The position numbers and the translations under genes were made by a program. A stretch of 64,000 nt of DNA from Acorus gramineus. Its lineage: Eukaryota > Streptophyta > Magnoliopsida > Acorales > Acoraceae. The notes below the pieces were generated by a model. That model did not search any database, was not told the origin of the DNA, and was given only the letters and a program-made list of their open reading frames with translations. Positions 11,111 through 21,034 of this stretch are shown here, one piece after another. The DNA lies in the NCBI GenBank assembly GCA_030737835.1, contig CM060847.1, positions 17,088,656 to 17,152,655 of the forward strand, given 5' to 3'. Each line of letters opens with the position of its first letter. Within the stretch, counting starts at the first letter, position 1.

Positions 11111-11830
11111 AAAATGGAACATGGGGTGGAGAAAGACAAACATGCATGAGTGTGCCCACACGTGCGAATTGAGCCGGTAAGAAATTGATTTAATATCATC
11201 GTCTTGTTTTTTTATCTACATAATTGTTTTGGACAGATTTTGTGTGTTTTGGTGGGTGTAAATATGTTAATTCAGAGTTTTTTTTAAATTTAATTTGACG
11301 TAAATACAAAAAATAAGTAAATATGATTTGTATGACTATTAATTATTAATTTTAAGGATTTTTGCATATATACCGGCTAGAATTTAAACATGTTATATAT
11401 TTTTATACCATTCTAAATAACTTATTTATTTGTATATCGTTAAAATATTTAAAAATTATGTATATACCATCTTAGTTAATTTCCATTCAAATTTTTATTC
11501 CTTGGAGAAATGACTAAGTACCTTTATATTTAGATTAGTAGAAATAAAATTAAATTAATTTGAGAATAACTAATCACACACACACACTCCAAAATGAAAA
11601 ATTAATAATAAAAAAATTAGATATTGATTGTAAAAAAAAGAAATAAAGGATAGGCTGAGAAGGGGGTGACAACCTAACAGGGACAATGGCTCTCATTTGA
11701 AAATAATAATAAATAATTAGGTTATTATTAATTATTTATATATACCAAATACTATATTAATGTTATTTTTGTCATTTTTATTTCTTGGTTAAAAAATAAC
11801 TATATAGTTAAGAAGAAGTCATGCTTAACT
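11111..11830. other. intergenic, AT-rich
   Basis: No gene, inverted repeat or RNA signature recognised; mostly A/T-rich with a short CA microsatellite near 11575-11590. Confidence 0.5.
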
Positions 11831-14096
11831 TATTACGCCCCGAGGTTGCCGTCCCAGAGCGTTCCAATAACATCAATATCAGGGAGTCATACACAAGAGG
11901 CAAATAATGACTCCAACAAAGTACAACAGTAACCAATAAAAATCAAATTACTCAAACAAGACAATGATGAGCAATGGTTAACTGAAGGTGCAAAAATGTA
12001 AAATATATAAAAAGTCTGTAATACAAAAAAAAAATCATTACAGACTAGATACTATAATCACTGTCCTGTGAGAGCCTAAAATCTAGTCAACAACAAAAGA
12101 TCACAATGCAACTGACACGAATATGATTACATACAAGAAGGAATGCTGACGGCCTCATGCTCGCAGACCAAAAAGACTGGACGCAATGCACCTCACAGGA
12201 GCTTCGGCTTCACGTTCGACCCGGCCTCAACCGGAGAAACAACATGCGAGGCGGTGAGCTACAAGTTCAGTGAGTGGCACAGATCCACACATCATACATG
12301 ATAATAAGTATCCCATAAAATAATAAACAGTCCCAACAACTAAGGAAAACAAACCAACAATCATAAGTGTCATGCAACCCCAATCTCATCCTCACCTTCA
12401 CCCCTAGGGTGACATGAGATTATTGAAGAAAGAAAATCAAACTTGCTAACTCCCTTAACCTTCCGGTAGCCCTCACCCGGGTAGCCCTCTTCCTGACGGA
12501 GTTCCAAGATAGGTACGAAGCCACAAGGTTGTTGAAATACACATTGGACCTCCTATAATATGGCGGCACCATTCAACGCCGGGTAGTTTCAACACAGATA
12601 CAAGGTAGGGGAGAAGCATATCTACACTCACAATATAATACTTTTGGATCCCCTATCATTGGTTATCACTCACCAAACCATATTAAATCCAACTGAAGTT
12701 ATACAATGATGCATCATTCAGATGTAGGAAGATTAATTAAGTTCTCATCTGATTTATGTCATGGAATGACCCTAGAGACGGGTCACACGTGTGCCTAACA
12801 CACTTAGGCAAAGGGGTCTATTATTCTAAGCACATATACATAATAAGTATCATTTGGCTAAAGATTTAAAACAAGGATCATGGGTGCATGATAGATTTAA
12901 CCAAACATGGATCATGGATGCATAAGAGATTTAATCATTCAAGTAAATAGATATTCATGGTAGTGGGATTACAAGAGACAACCTAAAGCATGCTTTATAC
13001 TTATGCATTCATGTATGGGCAAGTTACATAATTATACAAAACAAGGAGGGGTATGAAAGTATGGTTATGCTACATGGGCATGATATACAAGCAAGCATGG
13101 GATCCTACACAAGCTACAATTTATAATAATCCTATGATGTAAGCTATCTAACATAGTATGAGTCTAGTAAATCAATATGATCTAGCCATCACGATTAAAT
13201 ATAGCTATGGAGCCCAAAGAAAATTGCTCAACGCTCCGAAATGAGTGGGTCGAACCACTCACCAACAACCGAACCACCACGTGTCCAATCTACAAGACCT
13301 GCATCACAATAACATAGAAATAGCTGAGCAAAGCAATGAGTTTGGCTTGATTACATGAATGCACGGACCACACACCGAGCTCGCATGGCAAGCGAGGCGC
13401 GGGGCCATGCGAACCGTGCGTTGGGTGCATGCAGGCATCACTCGCGCACGCGCGCGTGGCCTGCACGGCTAGCACGCGCGAACAGAGCGCACACGCACGC
13501 ACGGGCAGCCCATGCGTGCATGCGCGCGAGCGCGGGTCTGCCCTGCATGGGCAGCATGCATCCCCCTCCCCTTCCCCTCAACTATTTAACACCCAAACAC
13601 ACATAAAACCAAATACTACTCATGCATAAACCCAATAACCTTCAAACATCCACAAGACCAACCAAAGAAAGAGGAAAACTCACCTAGAAAAAGAGAGGGG
13701 CACAACCACACTCAAACATGAACACATTGTCACCCCATCCCCTCCATCTCCTCCCTTGAATACTCACAAAACACACACAAACATGGCTGGTTGAGCTGTC
13801 CAAAGAGGGTGAATAAGAGAGGGTGAGGAAGAGGAAGAGGGAGAGAGAGAGAGATCAACCACACTAAGCACACACATAAGCAAAATCTCACCTTTTCCTT
13901 CTCTTCTTCTTTGCCTCAGGTTTCTCTTCTTCAAATGGGGAAAAATAAGGGGTCTCGAGTGCAAATGAGAGGGGGAGAGTGAGGGTTGATGGGATTGACT
14001 TTTGAGGTGAATAAGGTGGGGAAGGGGGTGAGTGTTAGCCTATTCTCACCACTAATAATAGGCTTTATAAGGGGGAAAAATGGAGAGGGGGTGTCA
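11831..14096 (-). mobile_element. probable solo LTR or LTR remnant, reverse orientation
   Basis: On the - strand this stretch has the layout of a plant LTR. There is a TATA box (TTATAAAGCC at 14070-14061), then a long transcribed-looking GC-richer leader, and a 3' terminus ending CTCGGGGCGTAATA at 11831, close to the GGGGCGTGACA ends typical of Ty3-type LTRs. It has no long ORF, tRNA or gene motif. The left edge is well supported. The right edge near 14096 and a 5-bp target duplication could not be confirmed. It includes a CpG-rich alternating purine-pyrimidine block at 13430-13560. It could instead be the internal part of another retroelement. Confidence 0.45.
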
Positions 14097-14147
14097 TTTG
14101 CTTAAACTCACCCACCTACTCACCAAGGAAGCTTACATGGCAAGTAT

Positions 14148-14155
14148 TTGATAAT
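14148..14155. repeat. 8-bp target site duplication TTGATAAT (left; right copy 16931-16938)
   Basis: Exact direct repeats directly abut both ends of the 14156-16930 element. Confidence 0.8.
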
Positions 14156-14611
14156 AGGCAGTTCTATCCCCACCATGCACTTTGTTGTCCCCCCAACAAA
14201 AAAGAAATGTAAAACACAAAATCTTTTTGGTTTTGAAATCCATTTTCTCTCCCCACCAGCTCAAAAACTTTGAAAGGCCATCCCCACTACCTGAATCAAA
14301 ATACAAACAGTCGACCTCCCCACATTTTTCTCTCTCCCACGCTCGACAACAACGTACCTCCTCGACTGCCCGATCAAAATCCGGTGGGACTGATACACAC
14401 TCTGGCGATCCTTATAACGACATTACAATTACTTCCCGCCAACCCTCCGCGAGAATAATCGATGCCCTAGTTGGATAACCAAATCACTTAGGTGAGGAAC
14501 CAATCTTCATTTGTTTTCCTCTGAATTTTTGTATTTCTCATGGGAGATGTGGTTGCATCGGTGGAGGTTATTGTGTTGTGGTTTCAAAGGTAGCTTGTGT
14601 TCTGGAAGTCG

Positions 14612-15075
14612 TTCGACAACCCTGAAGTCGAACATATGTACTAGAGGATGACAATAGGTCCGTCGAACAGAATACTAGACAGCTTGTGTTTTGAAAGTCG
14701 TTCGACAACCCTGAAGTCGAACATATGTATTGGCGGACAACAACAAGTTAGTCGACCTGGGGGGACATGGGCGACAGGAGACCTGTCGAACAAGCCAATA
14801 GACAACTTGTATTCTAGAATTTGTTTGACAACCTTGAAGTTGAACATATGTATTGGCGGACGACAACAAGTCAGTCGACCTGGGGGGTCACGGGCGACAG
14901 GAGACCCGTCGAACAAGCCAACATGCAACCTGTGTTCTAGAATTTGTTCGACAACCTTGAAGTCGAATATATGTATTGACGGACGACAACAAGTCAGTCG
15001 ACTTGGGTGGTCACGGGTGACAGGAGACCCGTCGAACAAGCCAACAGGCAGCTTGTGTTCTGGAATTTGTTCGAC
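14612..15075. repeat. 123-bp tandem array inside the Pack-type element
   Basis: The landmark TTCGACAAC/TTTGACAAC recurs at 14701, 14824, 14947 and 15070 (exactly 123 bp apart); an 89-bp first unit starts at 14612. Each unit contains AGTCGACCTGGG, GGCGACAGGAGACC and GTCGAACAAGCC. Because 123 is a multiple of three, reading frames stay open across the array on both strands (155 and 144 codons). This mimics a gene but is best explained as a minisatellite. Confidence 0.9.
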
Positions 15076-15410
15076 AGCGTGATATAGTAAACTGTCACAT
15101 TTCGTCATGTTGATTGTCTCCTCACATACATCAGCTGAATGAGAGGATTCATTAGAAACATTGTTTTATCGATCATTCAATCCCAATTAACCATTCATAC
15201 ATATTTTAGACAAGGCATTCATTATAAAAAAAAATTTGGGTTCTTGGCTCATAAAATGATACTTGAATTTAGCTTGTTTTTTTTTTTTCTAGATTCAAGT
15301 ATGTTAAAGTGTTAAACTTGAATTAGGTTTCTCCACTTGTTAAATAGAAGATTGTGTACAAGCATCATGACTAGTGTCCTCCAGGAAAATGGGTATTGAT
15401 CGGAATCCCA

Positions 15411-15540
15411 ACAAAATAAGTCAAAAGAACCATATCTGTTCGATAGGTTTGCAGTCGCCAAAGTGTGCCCAGGTCGACTAGACTTCTGTCGTCCATGTAG
15501 TCTAGCAATCAACTGCAAGTACTTCGAACACTGACTATGC
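15411..15540. repeat. diverged inverted copy of the 123-bp unit
   Basis: The - strand of 15440-15505 reads GGACGACAGAAGTCTAGTCG, then ACCTGGGC and, further on, GGCGACTGC and TATCGAACAGA. This follows the order of blocks in the tandem units upstream (GGACGACAACAAGTCAGTCG, ACCTGGGG, GGCGACAGG, GTCGAACA). Confidence 0.65.
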
Positions 15541-15726
15541 TTACCAATTCATTCATTCATTCAAACATGAGCATTCAAAATGTTTTAAACCATTCACACT
15601 TTGTTAGTCTTGGAGTTTAGTCTCCACTTCAACAAAAAAAGACAAGCACTGATTGACACATGGGTTGACAAGCACAAGGAAAACAAGATAATTGTTCTAA
15701 AGTCATCCGTGTCGATTGTGTCTTTG

Positions 15727-16287
15727 CTTCAAACATCATTTTGCTATTTCTGAGGGCTTAACATCAATTCCTTCCGTGTTAACGGGTACACCCACCTGTC
15801 ATGAGCTTATAATTGAATATGAGCATGAATAAAATAGTCCAAAGATTTTGATGTTAAAATAAAGAGCAATAAATCCATGCTATGACATACATTGAAAAAA
15901 CTGTACTTTTATTTAATTTTAACAAAGCAAATGAACTGATTTTATATGCTCCTCCAAAATTGAAAGTTGATCAATAGCTGTGGGTCTCTATATATCTCTA
16001 GCAACCAACATGCAACTCTTCCCCTGCACACCAAATCCAATTTGTATTTTGAAGCGTTGACAGATGATCTCAATTTTACAAAAAAACAAAGAAAATAATT
16101 CATTAACTCTACAGAATTTTCAGCATACCAATTTTTTGAGATAGAATGCTAATTTTGCATAAACAATGGTCTTTCCAACACCTTGGAGACCTATTAGCAA
16201 TATAACTGTGGTCCCAAATCTTGCAAGCACTAGATCAGAGAGGTATCCATCCATTAGTTTGACAAGCTTATCATGTACAATGTTCAA
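15727..16287 (-). pseudogene. captured fragment of chloroplast signal recognition particle GTPase cpSRP54
   Basis: Three exon pieces on the - strand with splice-like borders. 16287-16129 encodes [20 protein letters not shown], then [14 protein letters not shown] and AKLAFYLKK, followed by a GTATGC donor. 16023-15946 follows a TGCAG acceptor and encodes GKSCMLVARDI, stop, RPTAIDQLSILEEH. 15795 to about 15727 follows an ACAG acceptor and encodes VGVPVNTEGIDVKPSEIAK then a stop. Plant cpSRP54 has the same blocks in the same order: the end of the N domain, the G1 P-loop GLQGVGKT, and the GKSCMLIAGD and GVPVYTAGTDVKP regions. The intact family protein is the GTPase that targets light-harvesting proteins and nascent thylakoid proteins. 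Two in-frame stops and the loss of the rest of the gene make this non-functional. Introns are retained, so capture was from DNA, not from mRNA. Confidence 0.87.
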
Positions 16288-16609
16288 AATTTAGGGAGTT
16301 TAATACAACTCCATCCCTCCCCAGAAAATCCTGCTCTTACAATATATTTTACATTTTAATATAATCAGGTTTTCCCCATAACAAGCTCTGACAAGTTGCC
16401 CAGAATCAATAACCTAAAGTATCTCCTCAACCTATAATCCAATTCAAACATTCTATGAAAAACCCTAGGTTCTATACTAAACCCTAGTTTTATTTATTTA
16501 TTTTGGATTAACCAATCTTTCAATCCACCCATTAATCTTCCTAAATCCTAAGAACAAGATCGATCAATAGCATTGACATTCAAATGATTTAAGAAAAAGA
16601 ATGAATGAT

Positions 16610-16845
16610 ACTTTACCTAGCGCTCATCGGGATCGCGGAATAGGGCGGAGGTTTTCAGTTCTCCTCTTGATGAAAGATCGGCAAGGCACCGGGGATGAAA
16701 GCGGCAATCTGAACGGCTGAGATTTGGGCAGATCGACTGGGAGGGAGAGGAGAGAAGAGGGGTTGAAGATGAAGAAGAAGGAACCTATGATAAATGAGGG
16801 GTGGTGGGATCAGGTTGTTTAATTGATTGGTTTATATAAGGTGGT
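16610..16845 (-). promoter_or_regulatory. promoter and 5'-leader-like segment of a possible chimeric transcript in the Pack element
   Basis: On the - strand a TATA box (CTTATATAAACC, 16840-16829) is followed by a CT-rich leader (16790-16730: TTCTTCTTCATCTTC..., CCTCTTCTCTCC), and a short ATGAGCGCTAG piece ending at a GTAAAG donor (16625-16610). Two telo-box-like motifs (AAACCCTAG/CCTAGGGTTT) sit at 16460-16490 in the putative first intron. This arrangement could drive a transcript through the captured cpSRP54 exons. Transcription is inferred only. Confidence 0.4.
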
Positions 16846-16938
16846 GGGATTGGGTATCACAAAATGTATGGCTTGTGGGATCAGACACTAGGTGGGGACA
16901 GCAAAATGCTTGGTGGGGATAGAGCTGCTCTTGATAAT

Positions 16939-17655
16939 TCACACCAACTAAAGTTTAGTAATGACCTAACCCGGATACCGTTCAGAACTGCGAAATTTTT
17001 TAAAACTATGTCAGAACTTACTGAAAATTTATAGATAAGCTCATATGAATGCGAGGAATACAAATTTGCAATTCAGTTTTTGAATTGATGGCCCCAAATC
17101 TAGTAATAAATAAAAACGTGATATGGACCGCTCCTAAAAAGTGACACAAACATAACACAACTATCACGTAAAAAAATTCTCTCTTCTGTTCGTTCTTTTC
17201 CCCGGTTTGGATAGAGAATTAAATTATTATGAAGTTTATGACTATTTTAATATACATAAGTATAAAATGATTTTTTGTTTGGTTGTATTTTGAATTATTC
17301 TTGTTGAAAAAAGTAATAATAAATATTTTATTGTTTGGATAAAATATGAATAAAGATTTATAAAAGATGAAAGAATTATGACAATTTATTTAACAATTTC
17401 TTTATAAGAGGTAATGATAGTCGATTTGACAGCCGACACACATTTTCAATTTTGTGGGGGCTTACAAAATTATGATAGTTTATTTAACATAATTACAAGA
17501 GTTGATTGGAATTCATATACCCCATACAAATCATCATTTATTCAAGTCATCCAAACATCGTTGTTATTCCGCAATGATTCTAATTTATTAGGTATGGCTG
17601 GAACCATGCTCGGGTTCCACCGTAATTATCCCAAAAAACAGAGGACAATTCCTTC
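16939..17655. other. intergenic upstream of the FKBP gene, with a MITE-like stretch
   Basis: 17205-17560 is flanked by inverted GTTTGGAT/ATCCAAAC motifs. Its core (17331-17450, TGAATAAAGATTTATAAAAG...) is clearly related to 45072-45200, so it is a dispersed repeat, probably a MITE. The FKBP promoter should lie at the right end; no TATA box stood out. Confidence 0.5.
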
Positions 17656-20352
17656 ATGAGCGCCATCTCCCCATCTCCTCCTCTCCGCTCTCCCACCATC
17701 TCCGCCACCCGAAACCGAAACCTCCCCTCGCGAAGGACGCTATTAACCCTCTCCGCCTCTCCTCCCCTCCTCCTCCTCCCCTCCTCCGCCTTATCTTCCA
17801 CCTCCTTTGCTCCTCCTCCCACCCCCACCACCTCCACCTTCTTCGACCTCCAGAACTCCGGCGGCGTCAGAGCCCTCGACATCCGTCAAGGCGACGCGGG
17901 CGGCGATGCTCCCTCCGACGGTGACCAGGTCAACAAAATTGAATCTTTTCGGATTCCGGTCTCAGATTTTTGATGTGTGAATCTGATGTTGTGATTTGAA
18001 GGTCGCGATTCATTACTATGGGAGGTTGGCGGCGAAGCAAGGGTGGCGGTTCGACTCGACTTACGATCACAAGGACGAGACGGGCGACCCGGTCCCCTTC
18101 ATGTTCGTTATCGGATCCGGCAAAGTTGGTTCTTCTTGTTTCAACTTGTTGAGTTTTGTTTTTGAATTTTGAAATCTATACTGGCGAAATATGGATTCTT
18201 TTGTGCATTTTTTTAGATACCCATTTAAGCAAATCAACTAAAGACATGGTTACTGAGCATTTGGAAGCAACTTTTTGGTTGATTCTTCTTTTGCAGGAAT
18301 CAACTTAACCCAAATGGTGTATGCAGATGCCTAAAGTGGTGGCAACTTTTCCTGAGAAGCTAGACATTGCTTTTAATTATACATATTAAAAAACTGGAAC
18401 TTTTGAGGAATATAATAAATGCATGCTTTATTTTAAAAGCAGTTGTAAGTGAAAAGATGTTTTGCAAACGGGTTTTCAAAGGCTACCTTTGAGGTGCTTT
18501 TGAAATTACGCCCCATTTGGATCCATGTTAGTTCATCCCCCAAACGCGAATCCAAACATTTTTTTTTCCGAAACTTGGCATTCACTGCGTTTCCAGCGTT
18601 CACTGTGTTATTTTTAACGCGTTTGAGAATTTGTGGAAATAATGCTTTTGAAAAGCTAGTCAGCTTTTCAAAATCTCTCTCCCCCCCCAACGCACTTCTA
18701 AACAGTGCCTTAGATTGTTAGGAATCACTCTTTTGTTAGATTCCTGAAAAGCTTTTTTTTTTTTTTTCCGTTGTTTATAACCAAAATTTTTTTTTCTTCT
18801 TTTCTTAAGAAGTAGCAACCACGTGGAGTGTTTGGAAACACATTTGGAGTATATATGATTTCTGTAGAAGCAAAGTAATCCAAAATGTTTCTAAACGCTA
18901 ACTAAACCGCGCATTTTAGTTTTTCTGCAAAATGGCAACTTGAATTTGGTGGAATTCATCTTGGTGTTACAGTTTGACAGAAACCATGCATCTAACTTTT
19001 ATTTTGATAGTATAAAAGCACACAGTGGTTGATGATGAAGATAAAGGAAAAATTAAGGATGTTGTTCTTATTATTGTAGGTAATTCCAGGGATTGAGGCG
19101 GCAGTGAAGACAATGAGAGTTGGAGGAATTCGTCGTGTTGTTATTCCACCCTCGCAGGGGTATCAGAACACATCACAAGAGCCCCTACCACCTAATGTAT
19201 GTGATTTATTACTTGAGCAAAGTCTTCATAGTTTGTGGACTAAATTGATATGACTACCTACTTCTCTTCGTTTGTGATGATTCTTAAAGCTTGTTTTGTC
19301 TGATTTCTTCCTGTCACTACACTATCTAAACCTTCATTATGTGCATCAGAGAAGACAAGATTTTGTTTTCTCTCAGAAGACTGTGAAGATACACCAATGA
19401 TTCAACTATTCTCGAAAAACAAATCATGTCCATTGATAATTTAATTTTTGCTTGCTCCATGAGATTTCTCATGTTGTCAATGCAGCAAGTGCTGATTTAA
19501 TTCATATTATATAATGTGGTTAGTTCTACAAGCGTGCATATTTGTTTCCTTATGTGAGATCGTTACATTGGTGTTTCTCTAATTGTTTGTTAACTTGGTA
19601 GTCTGAATTCTTTTTTTGGATAAAGCATTTATAAATCATGGAAAAGAGAGGTACTTTTGTTAGTATACATATTATGGCTTGGGGTTTGAAATGCATTGAT
19701 TGATTCACAAAATTAGGGCACTTTATAACTTGAGAACCTTTAGCAATTTTCCATGCCTACTTTAAGCACAGAATCAATCAACATAATCCACATTCTAACT
19801 ATAAACAGCATTGGTTATTCCACCTGGATATGCGAGTATATATGAATTCAATCTTGACCTCCTCTTCATCTAACATAATTACTCATATACATGGGCCTTA
19901 TCAGCAGGTGGATTCTGTATTAAATATTATTACATGCATCCTTAATAGCAAGCAAAGATACCTGAGGTGGAGTCGGGGGAAAGAAACCATTAGTCTAATG
20001 CAGTGGCTGATTGAAAATACTCATCAATTGTTCATAGGAATGAATCTGCATCTTATCTCATAGTAGTTGATTTTTTCTTTGTTGTCTAGAGACCCTCTAC
20101 TTTCTTCTTTGCTTCTCAATTAAGTATCTACTAGTACATAAAATTCAGTTGGTCAGCTTTCAATGTGAACTTTGTTGGTTCTTTGTTATTTCCCTTCATT
20201 ATCCATGTTTTTTTTGTTGGTATTTGCAGTTCTTTGATCGACAGAGACTGTTTACGACCATATTCAACCCAACCCGACTCGCAAATGGTGAGGGCTCTAC
20301 GTTAGGCACCCTGATATTCGACATCGAGCTGGTCAGCCTAAGGCATAGGTGA
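17656..20352 (+). CDS. FKBP-type peptidyl-prolyl isomerase, chloroplast thylakoid lumen (FKBP17-like)
   Basis: Four phase-0 exons (17656-17928, 18002-18124, 19080-19196, 20230-20352) encode 211 residues. The N-terminus is a Ser/Pro-rich plastid transit peptide. It contains twin arginine followed by a hydrophobic stretch (SRRTLLTLSASPPLLLLPSS), as in Tat-dependent lumen proteins. The FKBP domain covers about residues 75-211: DGDQVAIHYYGRLAAKQGWR, FDSTYDHKDETG, GSGKVIPGIEAAVKTMRVGG, VVIPPSQGYQNTSQEPLPPN and GTLIFDIELVSL. The FKBP12 pocket residues Val-Ile of KVIPG, the Tyr of QGYQ and the Phe of FDIEL are kept, but the Trp after VIPG is Ile, as in many lumenal FKBPs, so isomerase activity may be weak. 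Role: folding or assembly of thylakoid proteins (inferred from the family). Assignment to the FKBP17 subgroup is from memory of motifs. A (GT)n tract lies just after the stop. Confidence 0.92.
18509..18709. mobile_element. Tourist/PIF-like MITE in FKBP intron 2
   Basis: A 201-bp stretch flanked by TTA on both sides (18506-18508 and 18710-18712). Its ends are imperfect inverted repeats (CGCCCCATTTGGATCC on the left; GGCACTGTTTAGAAGTG read inwards from the right). It also contains a hairpin (CTTTTGAAAAGC / GCTTTTCAAAA). TTA duplication is typical of PIF/Harbinger MITEs. Confidence 0.45.
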
Positions 20353-20385
20353 ATCCAAAATGCAGTACCAAAAATGACATATATC

Positions 20386-20407
20386 TGTGTGTGTGTGTGT
20401 GTGTGTA
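20386..20407. repeat. (GT)n microsatellite in the FKBP 3' region
   Basis: About 11 GT/TG dinucleotides, 34 bp after the FKBP stop codon, probably inside the 3' UTR. Confidence 0.9.
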
Positions 20408-20571
20408 TCAAAGCCTTGTAACAACTCTGATACAATTATGAATTTTATGTTCATATAAACGTTAATGCAAGAGGTTCTGCTTTTCTCATCGAAGAACACC
20501 TCTTCCGTTATAATCAGCACTAAATTGAGAATTGTTTTATGGAAAAATCATGGGACCATGTTTTTTGTTCT

Positions 20572-21034
20572 GGGAAAATCCATATAACTCTATGAAAACT
20601 GTCTGAAATCCATATAACTCTCTGACTTTTTCTGAAATTCATATAACCTCTTGAAAACCCCAATGTAAATCTAAATAGTTCATTGAGTTAAATTTTCGTT
20701 GACTGATGAGAAATATTATGTAAAAAATAATTTATTAATGATGATTTTATTACTACGGAAAGAGTTTTATAATTTATTCATAGGTGTTAAATCGTCATTT
20801 ATAAAGGGTTTTTCATATTTTTAACACATTGTAGAGGGTTTTTGATACTGTATTTTCATACAGGGTTAACCAAACAAAATATTTGCATAATATTCCTCAT
20901 TTGTCAATAGAAATTTAACTCAAGGGGTTGTTTGGATTTATATAAGTGTTTTCATGGAGTTATATGAACTTCAGGAAAAAGGTAAGGGATTATATGGATT
21001 TCATGTAGTTTTCAGGGGTTATTTGAATATTTCC
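20572..21034. mobile_element. foldback (inverted-repeat) element, copy 1
   Basis: The left half reads GGGAAAATCCATATAACTC, GAAATCCATATAAC, CATATAACCTCTTGAAAACC and GAGTTAAATTTTCGTTGAC. The right half contains the same series in inverted order and orientation. The two arms (about 150-200 bp each) make this a long imperfect palindrome with no coding capacity. A second copy of the family is at 28475-29467. Confidence 0.75.

Larger units (their letters stand above)
14156..16930. mobile_element. gene-capturing TIR transposon (Pack-type) carrying cpSRP54 pieces
   Basis: A 2,775-bp element with imperfect terminal inverted repeats of about 40 bp. The left end reads AGGCAGTTCTATCCCCACCA, continuing with TGCACTTTGTTGTCCCC. 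The right end, read inwards, is GAGCAGCTCTATCCCCACCA, continuing with AGCATTTTGCTGTCCCC. The exact 8-bp duplications favour hAT; a Mutator relative with a degenerate 9-bp duplication is possible. It encodes no transposase. Inside are a leader-like segment at 14220-14500, a 123-bp tandem array (14612-15075), a related inverted piece (15440-15500), fragments of the nuclear gene for chloroplast SRP54 (15727-16287, - strand) and a promoter/5'-leader-like segment (16610-16845, - strand). Confidence 0.82.

Noticed and set aside
13290..13629. Overlapping Ala/Arg/Cys-rich frames
   Set aside because: Arise from the CpG-dense block in the probable LTR; no domain.
11826..14130. 5-bp target duplication for the probable LTR
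   Set aside because: TAACT at the left edge has no exact partner near the right edge; boundary left approximate.
14641..15108. Open frames of 155 (- strand) and 144 (+ strand) codons
   Set aside because: They exist only because a 123-bp repeat keeps frame on both strands; no start context, no conserved domain.
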